Shown here in pieces: positions 8,859 to 19,250 of a stretch of DNA of 64,000 nucleotides. Location: NCBI GenBank assembly GCA_033816765.1, contig CM066287.1, positions 62,001 to 126,000 of the forward strand, given 5' to 3'. Each line of letters opens with the position of its first letter. The first letter of the stretch is position 1. The translations under genes and the position numbers were made by a program. The DNA comes from Nothopassalora personata. Lineage: Eukaryota; Ascomycota; Dothideomycetes; Mycosphaerellales; Mycosphaerellaceae. The notes below the pieces were generated by a model. That model saw nothing but the letters and a program-made list of their open reading frames with translations. It was not told the DNA's origin and did no database searches.

Positions 8859-10760
8859 ATGGCTCGTACTTCTGGAGAGCCTGCTGCCAAGCGCACGAAG
8901 CTCGACTTTGAGTGTGACAGCGAAAGCGATAGTAGTGTCAAACGTGAACCGAACGGGTTCAAGATCAACGAAGACTATGCGAAGCGCTTCGAGCACAACA
9001 AGAAGCGCGAGGAGACGCACAGGCTGGAGGACAAGTATGGCAGCGCAAGTTTGGGCAAGCGAAAGGACCGCGACGAGGAGGAAGGCAGCGAAGAAGACAG
9101 CGAAGACGACGAGAGCGAGGACGACGATGCAGCCTTAGCCACCGAGGATGTCGACCAGGAAATCTTCGCGACCCTGGAGGCGATCAAGAAGAAGGATCCG
9201 CGAGTGTACGATGCGAATGCCAAGTTCTACAGCGAATTCGATCCCGAGAGCGTGACGGCTGGAGCGGAGAAGGAGGAGAAGCCCATGTATCTGCAGGAGT
9301 ATCAGCGGGAACGTCTGCTCAGTGGTCATGCTGGCGGCGACGATGAACAAGAGCATGTACCGACGTTTCAAGAAGAGCAAGATCAGCTGAGGCAACAACT
9401 TGTTGGCGAGATGCACAATACGATCCCTGCAGGTGCTGATGGGGCAGACGACGACGGCGACTTTATGGTCAAGAAGCAAAAGTCGCGACACGATGATATG
9501 CCAGGCCTGGCGAAAGAGAAGATGTCGAAGAAGAAGATCACAGACGAGGATATCAAGACCGCAGACAAAGACCCCGAGACGTACCTCTCCAACTTCATGC
9601 TCGCACGAGCCTGGTTACCTGGCGACGGTGCACGATTCGACCCACTAGAGTCCGACGACAGCGAAGACGACATCCGCGCCGAGGAGTTTGAGACAGCGTA
9701 CAACATGCGATTTGAGGACCCCAAGACTGCAAATGAAAAGCTGCTGTCCTTTGCTCGTGATGTCGGCAAGTATGGTGTGCGGCGAGAAGAGAAGAACGCT
9801 CGGGCTCGGGCTCGAGAGCGAGAACGCGAGGCAAGGGAAGCAGAGAAGCGGGAGCGGGAAGAAGAAAAGGCCCGGCTCAGAAAGCTGAAGATTGAAGAGG
9901 CAGAAGAGAAGGTCAAGCGCATCAAGGAAGCTGCAGGACTGCGAGGGAAGGCGTTGGATCTGGACGAGTGGCGAGACGTCATCGATGGAGACTTTGATGA
10001 CAGCAAATGGGACGAGGTCTTGAAGAAGCGGTTCGGCGATGACTACTACAACGAGGACGATGCTGTCAGCTCAGCAGATGAAGAAGGCGGTAGCAAGAAA
10101 CGCAAGCCCAAGAAGCCGAAGTGGGATGATGACATCGATATTGGTGATCTCGTCCCGGACTTCGACAAGACCGCAAAGCCCGCAGTCGCTCTCTCGGATC
10201 TAGAAGACGACGAAGACAGCGGCGCTCCCGTTCCTGCGGACTCGGGTGATGAAGAGGCCACCGCCAGCAAGAAGAAGAAAACCAAAAAGGACCGCGAAAA
10301 GGCAAAGTCCGACGCTAGGCGCGCTGCCCGCCTCGAGAAGAAGAAGATCGAAGACCTCGTCGACTCCAACCTCGCCGTTCATGACCCTGCCCTCAGCTCG
10401 GCAGCACCTGTTGGGTTCCGCTATCGCGAGACCTCACCCACAAACTTTGGCCTCACGGCCCGTGACATCCTGTTCGCCGACGATAGTCAGCTGAACCAAT
10501 GGGCAGGTATCAAGAAACTCCATGCGTTCAGAGACGAGGATCGCAAGAAGAAGGATAGGAAGAAGCTGTCGAAGAAGGCGAGGCTAAAGCAATGGCGCAA
10601 AGAGACTTTCGGCAAGGCGGATGAGCCCACTGGCGGTTTCGAGACAATTCTGGGCGGTGCTAGTGGTGCAAATGCGGTGGAAGCCGACGCTGGTGAGGGG
10701 AACGTCAAGGAGGGCAGTCGGAAGAGGAAGAGGAATAAGGGGAAGGGTGCGAAGGCATAG
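8859..10760 (+). CDS. KRI1: ribosome biogenesis protein Kri1
   Basis: A 633-aa single-exon protein. The frame is open upstream to an ATG at 8697, but M-A-R-T-S-G at 8859 matches the usual Kri1 start and leaves room for the promoter. Kri1 is a nucleolar factor that acts with Krr1 in 40S assembly. Visible features are a run of acidic clusters (residues about 75-100), the G-F-K-I-N-E-D-Y-A-K-R-F block near residue 33, a long Arg/Glu coiled coil (about 310-365), Lys-rich nuclear-localisation patches, and the Kri1 C-terminal domain from about residue 515 (V-G-F-R-Y-R-E-T-S-P, then F-G-L-T-A-R-D-I-L). The protein ends in a basic R-K-R-K tail. Length is normal for the family. Confidence 0.95.
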   Translation: MARTSGEPAAKRTKLDFECDSESDSSVKREPNGFKINEDYAKRFEHNKKREETHRLEDKYGSASLGKRKDRDEEEGSEEDSEDDESEDDDAALATEDVDQEIFATLEAIKKKDPRVYDANAKFYSEFDPESVTAGAEKEEKPMYLQEYQRERLLSGHAGGDDEQEHVPTFQEEQDQLRQQLVGEMHNTIPAGADGADDDGDFMVKKQKSRHDDMPGLAKEKMSKKKITDEDIKTADKDPETYLSNFMLARAWLPGDGARFDPLESDDSEDDIRAEEFETAYNMRFEDPKTANEKLLSFARDVGKYGVRREEKNARARAREREREAREAEKREREEEKARLRKLKIEEAEEKVKRIKEAAGLRGKALDLDEWRDVIDGDFDDSKWDEVLKKRFGDDYYNEDDAVSSADEEGGSKKRKPKKPKWDDDIDIGDLVPDFDKTAKPAVALSDLEDDEDSGAPVPADSGDEEATASKKKKTKKDREKAKSDARRAARLEKKKIEDLVDSNLAVHDPALSSAAPVGFRYRETSPTNFGLTARDILFADDSQLNQWAGIKKLHAFRDEDRKKKDRKKLSKKARLKQWRKETFGKADEPTGGFETILGGASGANAVEADAGEGNVKEGSRKRKRNKGKGAKA

Positions 10761-11251
10761 ACGACATGGCACTGCAAAAGAAACTGTATACCATGTAACA
10801 TTGAGTAGAGGCGCAAACCACAGGACGTCGAGCGATGAAACCAATCGACCCACGGCCTCTCCATGTTGCGCATCATCGTATCGCTCAACTGTAGCATGTC
10901 TTTATTCGGCCGTAGCAATCATTAATGCGCCAAGGCGTGGTGTGAAACAGGAACTACGAGATACCGCCCGAATGGGACAGATGGCGGTGTCGCAGAGGAG
11001 AGCGGGCGCTGGCAGCACGCCTTTCACCACTCCAACTCTTCGGCGTCAGAGGATTCTGTGAGCTGACAGAGCTACCAATGACATGACTAGGGAAATCAGC
11101 ACGGATGGGAACCCACCTTTGGAGCCCGCCGCTTTCACCACCGTCTGGCATGTGGCTGGATGTGGCGGCACCTCCAGCCGACGACCAGCACAGGCAGCCT
11201 GCCACAGCTCTCCCTCTAGTATCATTTGCCTTGGAAGAACTGCGCTCTAGC

Positions 11252-11312
11252 TGCCCTTTCTTCCTTTGTAAACACAACAATCAAGACAAATACATCACCC
11301 ATCAAGTGTACA
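11252..11312 (+). repeat. dispersed repeat, copy 4 (tail half only)
   Basis: AGCTGCCCTTTCTTCCTTTG and the following CAATCAAGACAAATACATCA match the tail of copies 1 and 2. Confidence 0.5.
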
Positions 11313-12825
11313 GACCGCCGTCTCTATGGCGATACACCGCAGCTCGAGCAGATCTGAAGATATCAGACATGACACTGGCCAGGAGCTCCTGAGTCCTGCT
11401 TTGCGGAACCTTTGGGGCCAGCGCCGCCATATGCGCGGAACTGAATTCCGACTCGGGTCTGAAGGACCTCCAGTTCCTGTCCTCCGATGTTGTGTGTAGA
11501 ACGTGCTACGCTGAACCTTGACGTCTGCTTGTTCACGTTTCGCGTCTTGATTCCAAAGTTGCCCATTGGTCAGGGCGGACGCTGCGCTGGTCATGCCGGC
11601 CGCTGTTTGCGGATATGATTGCGTATGAGAATGTGTTGTACGCTGTGCCGTGGCTAGATCCTAGGTCGTCAGCCGACATCTCTCGAGCCAATATAGTAAT
11701 AGGCCTAAAATTGTATCATGTATTGCAGTCGGCCGAGTGGGATGGGTAGGAGTGACTACAATAGCAAGACTGCAGAGCATGCTCGGAAGTTGGGTCCACG
11801 TTGTCATGGCAATATGCCTGTGTCTGTGCAGTCGTGCAGATCTGTAACAATGTTGGCGCTCACGGCATATGATAGTGATCAGGCAGTGGTTGAGCAGCGT
11901 TGATGCAAGCCAAAAGACAGCAGCTGCGGTGCTCGATATTCATCGTGCCGCTGCAGCCAGGTGACCTTGTCATGCTGAGGCAAAACAGCATCCATCTCCG
12001 CCGAACAGAACGTACCCATTATCCCGTTCTCTGGAAGGTAGTCAGGACTGGAGATGGAGGACTGCAGCTATACGACGCTTCACTCATGGACGATCATAGA
12101 TGGCCGCTGCCTCCCATCCCCTCCCGTCGCTATCAAGTTGGGTCGTCACGGTACCAGTACCACCTTCTGTACGCTTGCTGATGCCATAGACCTCCGGAAT
12201 CCTATCATCATCGTGATGTAGAAGGCCTGACTGTGTGCTTTCTCCAGGCAGCTCTGGCTGATCAGTGAAGCATATTCCATCATGAAACCAAGTAAGCTTC
12301 AAGCTTACCGCTCCGAACCACTCAGCCAATTCTCTTGTTGTTCAAATTGTAGCGGGATATACATTTGCTCTTTGAAGCCATCTTTGCGCCAATCGACGGC
12401 GGACGAACACGACAATGGCGATCAGCAGTATAGACTTACACCCACTCCGGTCCAGGTCTGTCGGCAGAGATCACAGAAGGCTCTGCTCTTGCTGGTGAGC
12501 AGGTTGAAGCTAGGGGAAGAGGTCGAAGTGGACGAGGATCCAACCACCACAGTTATAGGAGTGGCAACAGCAACATTCTTGTAAGTTCATCGGGATGTGC
12601 CACTAATGACGGTGAATGTCTAATTCCAATATGCGGGCCTGGAGCAAGCATCAAGAACCAGACCCACAGAGTTTAGTACTGCGCCTGTCAGTAGTTCGTA
12701 GCCACTGCGAGAGGTAAGCTTGAGATGCGCTGATTTCATTGCAGGTGCTGGAGCTGCCTTACGTTGGACAACAAGTACAAGTTGCCAATTCGAACCCTAC
12801 GAATTCTGCCGCAGCAGTGTAAGTG

Positions 12826-12879
12826 AGAAAGACAAGTCCCGCTAGAAAGACAAGTCCCGCTAGAAAGACAAGTCCCGGG
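12826..12879. repeat. 18-bp tandem repeat, three copies
   Basis: AGAAAGACAAGTCCCGCT repeated three times; the last copy ends CCCGGG. Confidence 0.9.
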
Positions 12880-13849
12880 AGAATAAAAGTGCTCAAATTT
12901 TCTGGTTAAGGATGGAGGTGGGATTTGCGATGAGCCAGAAACGCGATGGATGGCAGGCTGGATCGACGCCTCTCCAGAAGGTACCCGTGAAGTCTAGGCC
13001 GGACGTGTAGCGGGAAAAGCTCGCGATGGTCCTTGTTCCCGGGTCAAATATCGTTGTTTGAGAGCTAGCGGTACGCTGTACTGCATTGTCGTAGATTCGT
13101 GGTACTTGCGATGTCGAGGTTCCCAGCAAGTGTGAGGCAGGCGGCATGAATGCTGTTGTCAACGACGGCGTCATCGTGCGGCTTAGGCAATACAAAGCAC
13201 TATCGCTCCTGGTGTAGTGATCCCAGCTGTTGGGCGTCTCGCTGGCGGTCACGATGTCTGGCTTCTTTACTCCCTGTGCTTGATCGAACAGTCTCAATCT
13301 GACTGTGTGTCGATCTGGACAGGGGAGCGAGGGTATGTCGAGAAAGCGATCAGCAGGAACACACCCAGATGACCTTTCCGTAATGACACGAACTGTTCGT
13401 CCCGTAGCAGGTTGAACTCAAAGTGACTCGACGACTGATGTTGCAGGTCGAGAAATCATGCTGCGTTCCGCTGTGCAGCACGCCGCGAACTGGTAGGACC
13501 GTGATCCCTGATCGAGGCAGCCATACAAATTATGGCCACAAACAATATCGGCTCGTGCCGCAGGTCTGTCGCACATCGCTTCAGATGTCATTGTACAGTG
13601 CCATGCTGAGCATCCGTCCCATCCAGAGGTTCGCGAAGCGGGCAATAAATCTGTGATCTGGGAGTGACGAACTTGAAAACCGCGGGCTCCTGGCCTTTCT
13701 CAAACGCCATCCAAACCATGCAAGCGTCCAGACCCCAAGACAGATGTGACTGACCCATACTCCTTACGATGAGCCTTTATATACCCCCTACCAGCGCCTC
13801 TCCTCCACATCACCCACGCCAACGACGCTCGACGTAGTAAAATTCGCTC

Positions 13850-13943
13850 GGGCAATTAGATCAGTGGTAGATCGGTCGTTTCGCAGCTTCCTCACAGCAA
13901 CGTGAACTACGAGAGGTCCTCGGTTCAACCCCGAGATTGGTGA
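13850..13943 (+). tRNA. tRNA-like sequence, possibly tRNA-Ala(CGC) with an intron
   Basis: The D arm is perfect (GATC, loop, GATC) and the T arm is perfect (CTCGG, TTCAACC, CCGAG). The anticodon loop reads TTCGCA with CGC in place, and the 3' half of the anticodon stem (ACGAG) lies about 22 nt further on, as if an intron follows base 37. The acceptor stem is poor: the four inner pairs form but two outer positions are G-G. It may therefore be a decayed copy or my ends may be off. Confidence 0.4.
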
Positions 13944-14330
13944 GCAGATGTGTCGGATATGGCGAAATGATGGCAGAGGCTCATAGGTATTTAGTCCATC
14001 CAGTGGAGCGGTTCTTTTTGTTGGTTGATAAGACATAGCGGGCAAGTGGCTCGAGTTACTGGGTTGTAAGACAGAGACCTTTGGGAGTCTCGAGGTGCTT
14101 TGGCTCGGGCCCGTTTGATGTTGGGTAGATGGCGAAGTCATCATCGTTCGTCCAGGGGAACTCCGGAAGTGGGAACTTCATGTTGTCTTCTATGTTTCAT
14201 GCAGTAGCAAGACAGCGCTATCTGCATCCCGTGCGGCCTCTTGCTCAAACACCATAACTCCTCGCTCGCCTGTGCTGGGTATCTCGTCTATGCTATGCTC
14301 GCTTATGATATATTTCCAGCTCGTCCTTGC
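13944..14330. other. no gene recognised
   Basis: Presumed 3' region of the nicotinate phosphoribosyltransferase gene, which ends at 14331 on the minus strand. Confidence 0.35.
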
Positions 14331-15707
14331 TCAACCGTCATTCTTATCCCAGCGATGAGCCTCGTCACCACCCTCCCAAACCTTCTCGTTGTATCCCACA
14401 GCCTCCTTTACTGATCGCATGAACTCCTCGTTGCCCATGTTCTTGCCCTTGTCATCGCTGAGCTTGATCGCGTATCTGCCGTTCGCACGACTGAGCTTGA
14501 TGACGATGTTGAGTGGGATGCTCTTCTCCTTGGTCGTCAAGTGCTGGAAGTCGTTGGTGAAGAAGGTGCCTACGCCGAAGCTAGGAGCGAGACCAGCAGC
14601 CTCAGTGGCCTCCTTGTACTGGATGCACCGGTCGATATTGAGGCTGTCCGAGAAGACGATGGTCTTCTTGTCCTTGATACCTTGGCTGTCGTAATACTGA
14701 CGCATCACCTTGATGTACTCGATTGGGTCACCAGAGTCCTGACGCACACCAGTGAATACGTGCGCATAGTTTGGCTCGTCGCCGTGGATGTTGTCGGTCT
14801 CGCCACTTTTGGGGGCAGGCTGAGAGAACGCTTTGAGGAAGTTTGGAGTGCCAAAGGTATCGGTCAGTGCAATTGCTAGCACGCCACGTCCGAAAGTTCC
14901 GGTCCAGTACTGCAGCGCGGCCTCGTTTGCGTTGGCGTAGTCCTGTGTCATGGCAGCAATGCCCATGAACCACTCGTGAGCGACTGTTCCGATCGGGTCG
15001 ACGCCGTACTTCATGGCCATGTGCACATTTGATGTACCCGTCCACTTGCCCTTCCAGCCTTTGCCGTTGCCTTCTGCCTCTTTCTGAGCTTGGATCAAGC
15101 CCTGCATGACCATCTCGTGTGTCATGTAGTCTCTCCGCCTCCGGCTACCGAACTCGCTGAATACGCACCCTGCTTCAAGCAGGCGCTCACCCTTGTGCTT
15201 TGCCTTCTCCACCTGGCCTTCATGATTCCAATCGGTGTCCACGAACTTGAAGTACGCCTCAGAAATGAGGGCAAGCAGCGGAATCTCGTAGAGGATGGTC
15301 TCCTTCCACACGCCGTGCACTGAGAGATCGATGTCTCCAGGATGGTTTTCTGAGACGTCGCCGGTCTTGACAGGTGTGAATGTGAGCTTGACCTGCTCCA
15401 ACGGGTGTAGATGGAAGGTCTTGAGGTACTCCAAGTAGTCGTTCGTCAAGTACGGGCACGTCTTCTTCAGCCAAGCAATCTCTTCGTCCGTGACCTTGAT
15501 GTTGTCCAGCTTGTCGATCTGCTCTTGCAGCCATGTGAACGCCTTCTTGGTCAGGCGCTTCTCTGGGGTGCGGTTGGTGAACTGGTAGCTAACTGGCGTG
15601 TCTGGGAAGTACTTGAGCACGGCGCATTGCATCGTGAGCTTGTAGAGGTCGGTGTCGAGTAGGGAGAATATGCCCTCCGGCGTGTCGCGGCCACCGATCG
15701 GCGCCAT
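14331..15707 (-). CDS. NPT1: nicotinate phosphoribosyltransferase
   Basis: Converts nicotinate and PRPP to nicotinate mononucleotide, coupled to ATP hydrolysis, the entry step of the Preiss-Handler NAD salvage route. A 458-aa intronless protein of normal family length, starting at 15707. The start of the fold is L-L-D-T-D-L-Y-K-L-T-M (residues 16-26). The signature G-T-S-N-V is at 224-228. G-T-V-A-H-E-W holds the likely phosphorylated His near residue 244. G-V-R-Q-D-S-G-D-P (320-328) and the downstream F-S-D-S-L-N-I-D match the phosphoribosyl-binding part. All key motifs are intact. The next annotated gene upstream, on the opposite strand, starts at 16343. The gene name follows the yeast orthologue. 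Confidence 0.95.
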   Translation of the reverse strand: MAPIGGRDTPEGIFSLLDTDLYKLTMQCAVLKYFPDTPVSYQFTNRTPEKRLTKKAFTWLQEQIDKLDNIKVTDEEIAWLKKTCPYLTNDYLEYLKTFHLHPLEQVKLTFTPVKTGDVSENHPGDIDLSVHGVWKETILYEIPLLALISEAYFKFVDTDWNHEGQVEKAKHKGERLLEAGCVFSEFGSRRRRDYMTHEMVMQGLIQAQKEAEGNGKGWKGKWTGTSNVHMAMKYGVDPIGTVAHEWFMGIAAMTQDYANANEAALQYWTGTFGRGVLAIALTDTFGTPNFLKAFSQPAPKSGETDNIHGDEPNYAHVFTGVRQDSGDPIEYIKVMRQYYDSQGIKDKKTIVFSDSLNIDRCIQYKEATEAAGLAPSFGVGTFFTNDFQHLTTKEKSIPLNIVIKLSRANGRYAIKLSDDKGKNMGNEEFMRSVKEAVGYNEKVWEGGDEAHRWDKNDG

Positions 15708-15826
15708 GTCGTGGGTGGTGTTGAAGTACAGTCAGGCTGTGGAGAGGCAATCGAGTCTTGTTGTTTGCTCTACGCCTCGGTTGGTGGGGCAGATAAGGCT
15801 GGCGGGGAGGTGATACGAGGCGTCGT

Positions 15827-15872
15827 TGGTGGCTGGTGGCTGGTGGCTGGTGGCTGGTGGCTGCTAGCTGAG
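15827..15872. repeat. 7-bp tandem repeat (GGTGGCT), about six copies
   Basis: Uninterrupted GGTGGCT units upstream of the NPT1 start. It could vary in length between strains. Confidence 0.85.
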
Positions 15873-16342
15873 CTCAAAGAACGTACCTCTCATCATGTTA
15901 CTGAAAAGCGAATGAATGTAATGACTGTCTCCACTAGCACATGATTGATGATGGGGAAGTGAAGTGAGTCAATGTTTGTCTTCGCAAACAACTCGGCCAC
16001 TAAAAGATAGTGGGGCATTGAGCATAACTTTGACGATGCCAACCGGCCAGCCATGACGTATAGAACTATCTCCTGCTTAAGCTCAAGGCCAAGCTCAAGC
16101 TGCCATGCGGACTTTCCACAACCATTGACTTGATTGCCGACCTTCGGGCGCTGAAAGGCAACACATCAGTGACATTTCTGCACACGCACTGACTCTGCAC
16201 ACGCACTGACACGGTTCTCGGCGGCATCTCGTAACAGTCGCATGGGTGTAGTATACGCCATATACCGGTGACAGACACACCAGAACGACAGTGCCGTCTC
16301 CTGACTGCCACGCCGGCCTGTATCTCCTAGCACTTTCTCAAC
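15873..16342. other. no gene recognised
   Basis: Intergenic region between divergently oriented NPT1 and the Mpv17-family gene. Short frames only. Confidence 0.4.
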
Positions 16343-17022
16343 ATGTTTCGCTGGCATGAATACTTCCAACGACCACCGAAACATATGACCTCTGACAACG
16401 TCCCTCAGGTACCAAGCCAGACTGGCCTCCTCCCCGCTCCTCACCCAATCCATAACCACCGCCGTCCTCTTCGCAACCGGCGACACAATGGCGCAGCAAC
16501 TCGTCGAAAAGAAAGGCCTCGCCAACAACGAATGGGCCCGCGCCGGCCGCATGGCCCTGTACGGCGGCTGCGTCTTCGGTCCCGCCGCGACAAAATGGTT
16601 CGGATTCCTGCAGCGAAACATAAACATCCCCAACCGGCCGAATGCGACGATCGTAGCGAGGGTTTTGACGGATCAGACGGTTTTCGCTAGTACGAATCTG
16701 TTTTGCTTTCTGTCGAGTATGGCGTTGATGGAGGGGACGGATCCCGGGGAGAAGTTGAAGCAGAGTTATGGGACCGCGTTGCAGAAGAATTGGATGGTGT
16801 GGCCGATTGTGCAGGCTACGAATTTCAAGTTTGTGCCCTTGGAGCATCGGGTGTTGGTTGTGAATGTGGTGTCGTTGGGTGAGTATAGTCATGGACATAA
16901 AGGCGGTCTTCGGCATGGATTGCTGACATGACATTCTAGGATGGAACTGCTACCTCAGCTACCTCAACAGTGCTCCTAGTGGAGATCACAACAAAGAGGG
17001 CGGTGAACTTCCTCCTTCATGA
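16343..17022 (+). CDS. Mpv17/PMP22 family membrane protein
   Basis: A small four-helix organelle membrane protein (mitochondrial inner or peroxisomal membrane; yeast Sym1 is the best-known fungal member). Three exons fit: 16343-16353, 16409-16878 and 16940-17022, giving about 187 aa. Joining the 11-nt first exon at TG|G restores the family N terminus M-F-R-W-Y-Q-A-R-L. The body shows P-L-L-T-Q-S-I-T-T-A-V-L-F-A-T-G-D, then F-G-P-A-A-T-K-W-F, W-M-V-W-P-I-V-Q-A-T-N-F-K-F-V-P and G-W-N-C-Y-L-S-Y-L-N, all family hallmarks. Intron 2 is GT-AG with branch CTGAC. Intron 1 would begin GC (GCATGA) and end CCTCAG with branch CTGAC, a GC-AG intron. The substrate is not known from sequence. Confidence 0.9.
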
Positions 17023-17191
17023 ACCTACGCCGCCTCCGACTACCTGCGACCCTTCCGGATACTTTTGTACAGTTCTACACACCTCGAATTCTTGATGGCA
17101 TTAGCGAGGCGTTGAGATAGAATGGCGTGTGGCTGCGTGACAGCCGGCCGCCTTCGTGAGCAAGAATTGGATCAATAGCATGCAGCGATTA

Positions 17192-17674
17192 CTACGAAGC
17201 TGCCTTGGCTTGAGCCTTCTCCTCCTCTTCGATCGTTCTGGTCTTGAGCTGGAGAGCATGAATGCCACCTTCTTGGGCAAGTTCGTCCTTGAGCAGTGTG
17301 TAAACCATCCGGTGGCGGGCTGGTTGCATTTTGCCCTTGAAGGAGTCCGAGACGATGTTGACTCTATCGAGATCATCAGTGAGAGTTGGGTAAGGGGGAA
17401 GACGTATCGATACCTGAAATGCGTCTCCTTTGATGTCACGCCTTGCATCGCTTGATGATGTGAGTGTTTGTGCGAGTCGTTGAAGATTTCGAGGGAGGTT
17501 GGAGTGAATGTCTGTGTAATCTGTGGTATCATCGTCAGTGCCATCAACGCTATTAATGTCATTTGAACATCTATTCTAATTGCGAAGCTTGGGTGACATA
17601 TCGATATATATATATATATATATTGAACTCACCTTGCTTCGAATCGCATCCTCCATCGGCGTCGGGGTGGCCAT
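17192..17674 (-). CDS. BolA-like protein
   Basis: BolA proteins bind monothiol glutaredoxins through a conserved His and share an Fe-S cluster, acting in iron regulation or mitochondrial cluster transfer. Three exons: 17674-17633, 17520-17414 and 17363-17192, with GTGAGT and GTATCG donors and ACCACAG and CGATAG acceptors. They join to 106 aa. Landmarks are M-E-D-A-I-R-S-K (residues 7-14), L-E-I-F-N-D-S-H-K-H (the Fe-S-ligand region), E-T-H-F-R-V-N-I-V-S-D-S-F-K-G-K, and R-H-R-M-V-Y-T-L-L-K-D-E-L, whose His is invariant. There is no strong mitochondrial presequence, so it may be the cytosolic paralogue; which yeast Bol protein it matches is not decidable here. It faces the gene at 17971 head to head with about 300 bp between. 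Confidence 0.92.
17603..17624. repeat. TA dinucleotide run inside intron 1 of the BolA gene
   Basis: About ten TA units in the first intron of the minus-strand gene. Confidence 0.9.
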
Positions 17675-17970
17675 TGCTGCGAAGGTTCGTCTTTGCGCGA
17701 GACGTGAGGTATGCCGCAACATTAGAGAATTTTAGCAAAAGCAAGGTATATGTTGATGTTGCAAGCACACGAGTCAGCAAACATCTGAAGAGGTGCGGTT
17801 GGTGTCACTTGGTGAAGATGCAGGAGACTCGGTGCTATCGGAGATTTCACATGCCGATTTAAAGTGACCTCACCTTCGATCCCCCACCACACCCATAGCA
17901 TACAACAAAAACCTACAGAACCACCACTACTCTCCATCCCCCACCTCTGCGCAATGCGAATACAGTAACG

Positions 17971-18816
17971 ATGCCACCAATCCGCCGCTACCTCCGTATA
18001 ACCAAATTCTCCGTCCTCGAAGTCCGCATCTACCTCCACAAACCCTCCGACGCCTCCTGGCTGCTCTCCTCCCGCGACGACGTCCTCTCCCGCATCATCC
18101 AAGAAATCCGCCCGAAAGTTCTCCCCAAACTCCGCGAAGAGAACGAAATTGCGAAACGCAAGGGCTCGAAGAAGAAACGGAATATCAAAGATGTGGTCGC
18201 AACGTCCGAGTTTGAGGTTGCGATTTTCTTGAAGGAGACGAAGGGTCGGCATAGTCTGCTTACGAAGGAGAAGGAGTTTGGGAAGAAGGAGAGGATTAGG
18301 GGAAATGGGGGGAAGCTTACTGGGTGGCTTAATACTAGTGATAATCCCATCAGGATCGATGAGGATGAGGTGCCGCCGGAGGTTTTGAGGGAGGAGGGAG
18401 AGGGGGATGCGGTGATGGCGTTGAATGATATACCTGAGGCGCCTGCGAAAAAGAGGAAGACGCAGGGTGAGGAGGATGGTGAGGAGGAGGATGCGCTGTT
18501 TGTGAGCTCGAGTGACGAGGAGTTCTTCGCGACGCAGCGGGCGAAGCCGAGTAAGAAGAGGAAGCGCGCGCAGACAGAGCCAGAGATCGAGGACGCAGGG
18601 GATGAAGATAAGACAGATGACAAGAAAAAGCTCGGATTGAATACATCCTATGATGGTTTCAGCATCTATGGCAGGATTCTGTGTTTGATCGTGACGAGGA
18701 AGGGGAAGAAAGCGGCGACGGCTCAGGCGCCAGTGGGTGGGAGTCAGATGATGGAGCAGTGGGTGAGTACGCAGGCTGCGCAGGATGCGGGCGGCGGAGA
18801 CGATGGGGATGGGTGA
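17971..18816 (+). CDS. conserved fungal protein of unknown function, acidic, probably nuclear
   Basis: A 281-aa single-exon protein from ATG 17971. The start M-P-P-I-R-R-Y-L-R-I-T-K-F-S-V-L-E-V-R-I-Y-L, the middle block E-F-E-V-A-I-F-L-K-E-T-K-G-R-H-S-L-L, and the late block G-L-N-T-S-Y-D-G-F-S-I-Y-G-R-I-L-C-L-I are the kind of conserved segments I associate with an ascomycete-wide uncharacterised protein. Between them lie acidic stretches and basic clusters (K-G-S-K-K-K-R near residue 67, K-P-S-K-K-R-K-R-A near 195) that look like nuclear localisation signals. No enzyme motif is seen. A long frame on the other strand (17722-19188) is its shadow. Confidence 0.75.
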   Translation: MPPIRRYLRITKFSVLEVRIYLHKPSDASWLLSSRDDVLSRIIQEIRPKVLPKLREENEIAKRKGSKKKRNIKDVVATSEFEVAIFLKETKGRHSLLTKEKEFGKKERIRGNGGKLTGWLNTSDNPIRIDEDEVPPEVLREEGEGDAVMALNDIPEAPAKKRKTQGEEDGEEEDALFVSSSDEEFFATQRAKPSKKRKRAQTEPEIEDAGDEDKTDDKKKLGLNTSYDGFSIYGRILCLIVTRKGKKAATAQAPVGGSQMMEQWVSTQAAQDAGGGDDGDG

Positions 18817-19096
18817 GGTGCAGAGTGGAGGATCATGATGAGACGAGTAACGAGGTATGAAACACGATATACAACGGCAGTGAACCACGGCACGGCACAG
18901 ATCCGGAGACTGGCCAAGACGGTACGCTGAAATACATGAAACCCATGGGGATGTCGCTACCCAACTGACCACTTTTCCCAACTCTGGCGCCATGGGCCTA
19001 TTAGGAACGGCCATAATCCAAGTCACAATGAGACCGGCCCTTTGCGGCGAAGACAAAAGGATGAGGCACACATAAGAGCTCACCAGGGACAGAAGG
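18817..19096. other. no gene recognised
   Basis: Short intergenic stretch before the tRNA-like sequence. Confidence 0.35.
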
Positions 19097-19250
19097 TGGG
19101 CATAAATGGTATCGAACCATTGACCTCCTGTGATCCCGAAGTCAAGCCATCTTCCGAAGGACATGGTCCTGGCACACGCCAGTGGCATCTGCTACGGAGG
19201 ATCTCCCCTCGGAATATGATGCGGGCGTTCTGCCACTGAGCTTTATGCCC
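19097..19250 (-). tRNA. tRNA-like sequence with intron, possibly tRNA-Met(CAT), probably decayed
   Basis: On the minus strand the acceptor stem is perfect (GGGCATA with TATGCCC) and the T arm is perfect (AATGG, TTCGATA, CCATT). The D arm reads GCTC...GAAC. The anticodon loop reads ATCATA with CAT in position, followed by about 80 nt before a 3' stem half ACAGG. Opposite CCCGC this gives three pairs and two C-A mismatches; the D stem has one more C-A mismatch. All three mismatches are what G-to-A change would leave, so this may be a mutated copy rather than a working gene. Confidence 0.45.

Larger units (their letters stand above)
10761..13849. other. 3.1-kb stretch with no convincing gene
   Basis: Many short frames on both strands but none with a family resemblance, conserved splice pattern or biased composition. 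The longest (12893-13297 minus, 134 aa) is unrecognised and has no support. Contents I can name are dispersed repeat copy 4 (11252-11312) and an 18-bp triplicate (12826-12879). A multi-exon gene with poor conservation cannot be excluded. Confidence 0.4.

Noticed and set aside
9383..10006. 207-codon minus-strand Ser-rich frame
   Set aside because: Shadow of the Glu/Lys-rich KRI1 coding sequence.
11900..12181. 93-codon frame with P-G-D-L-V-M-L-R resembling an integrase C terminus
   Set aside because: The similarity is one short common motif; no neighbouring pol remains or LTRs were found.
12893..13297. 134-codon minus-strand frame
   Set aside because: No family resemblance, no supporting exons, and surrounded by equally long random frames.
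17722..19188. 488-codon minus-strand frame
   Set aside because: Antisense shadow of the conserved gene at 17971-18816; its composition (Leu/Pro/Arg/Ser) is the complement of an acidic, Lys-rich protein.
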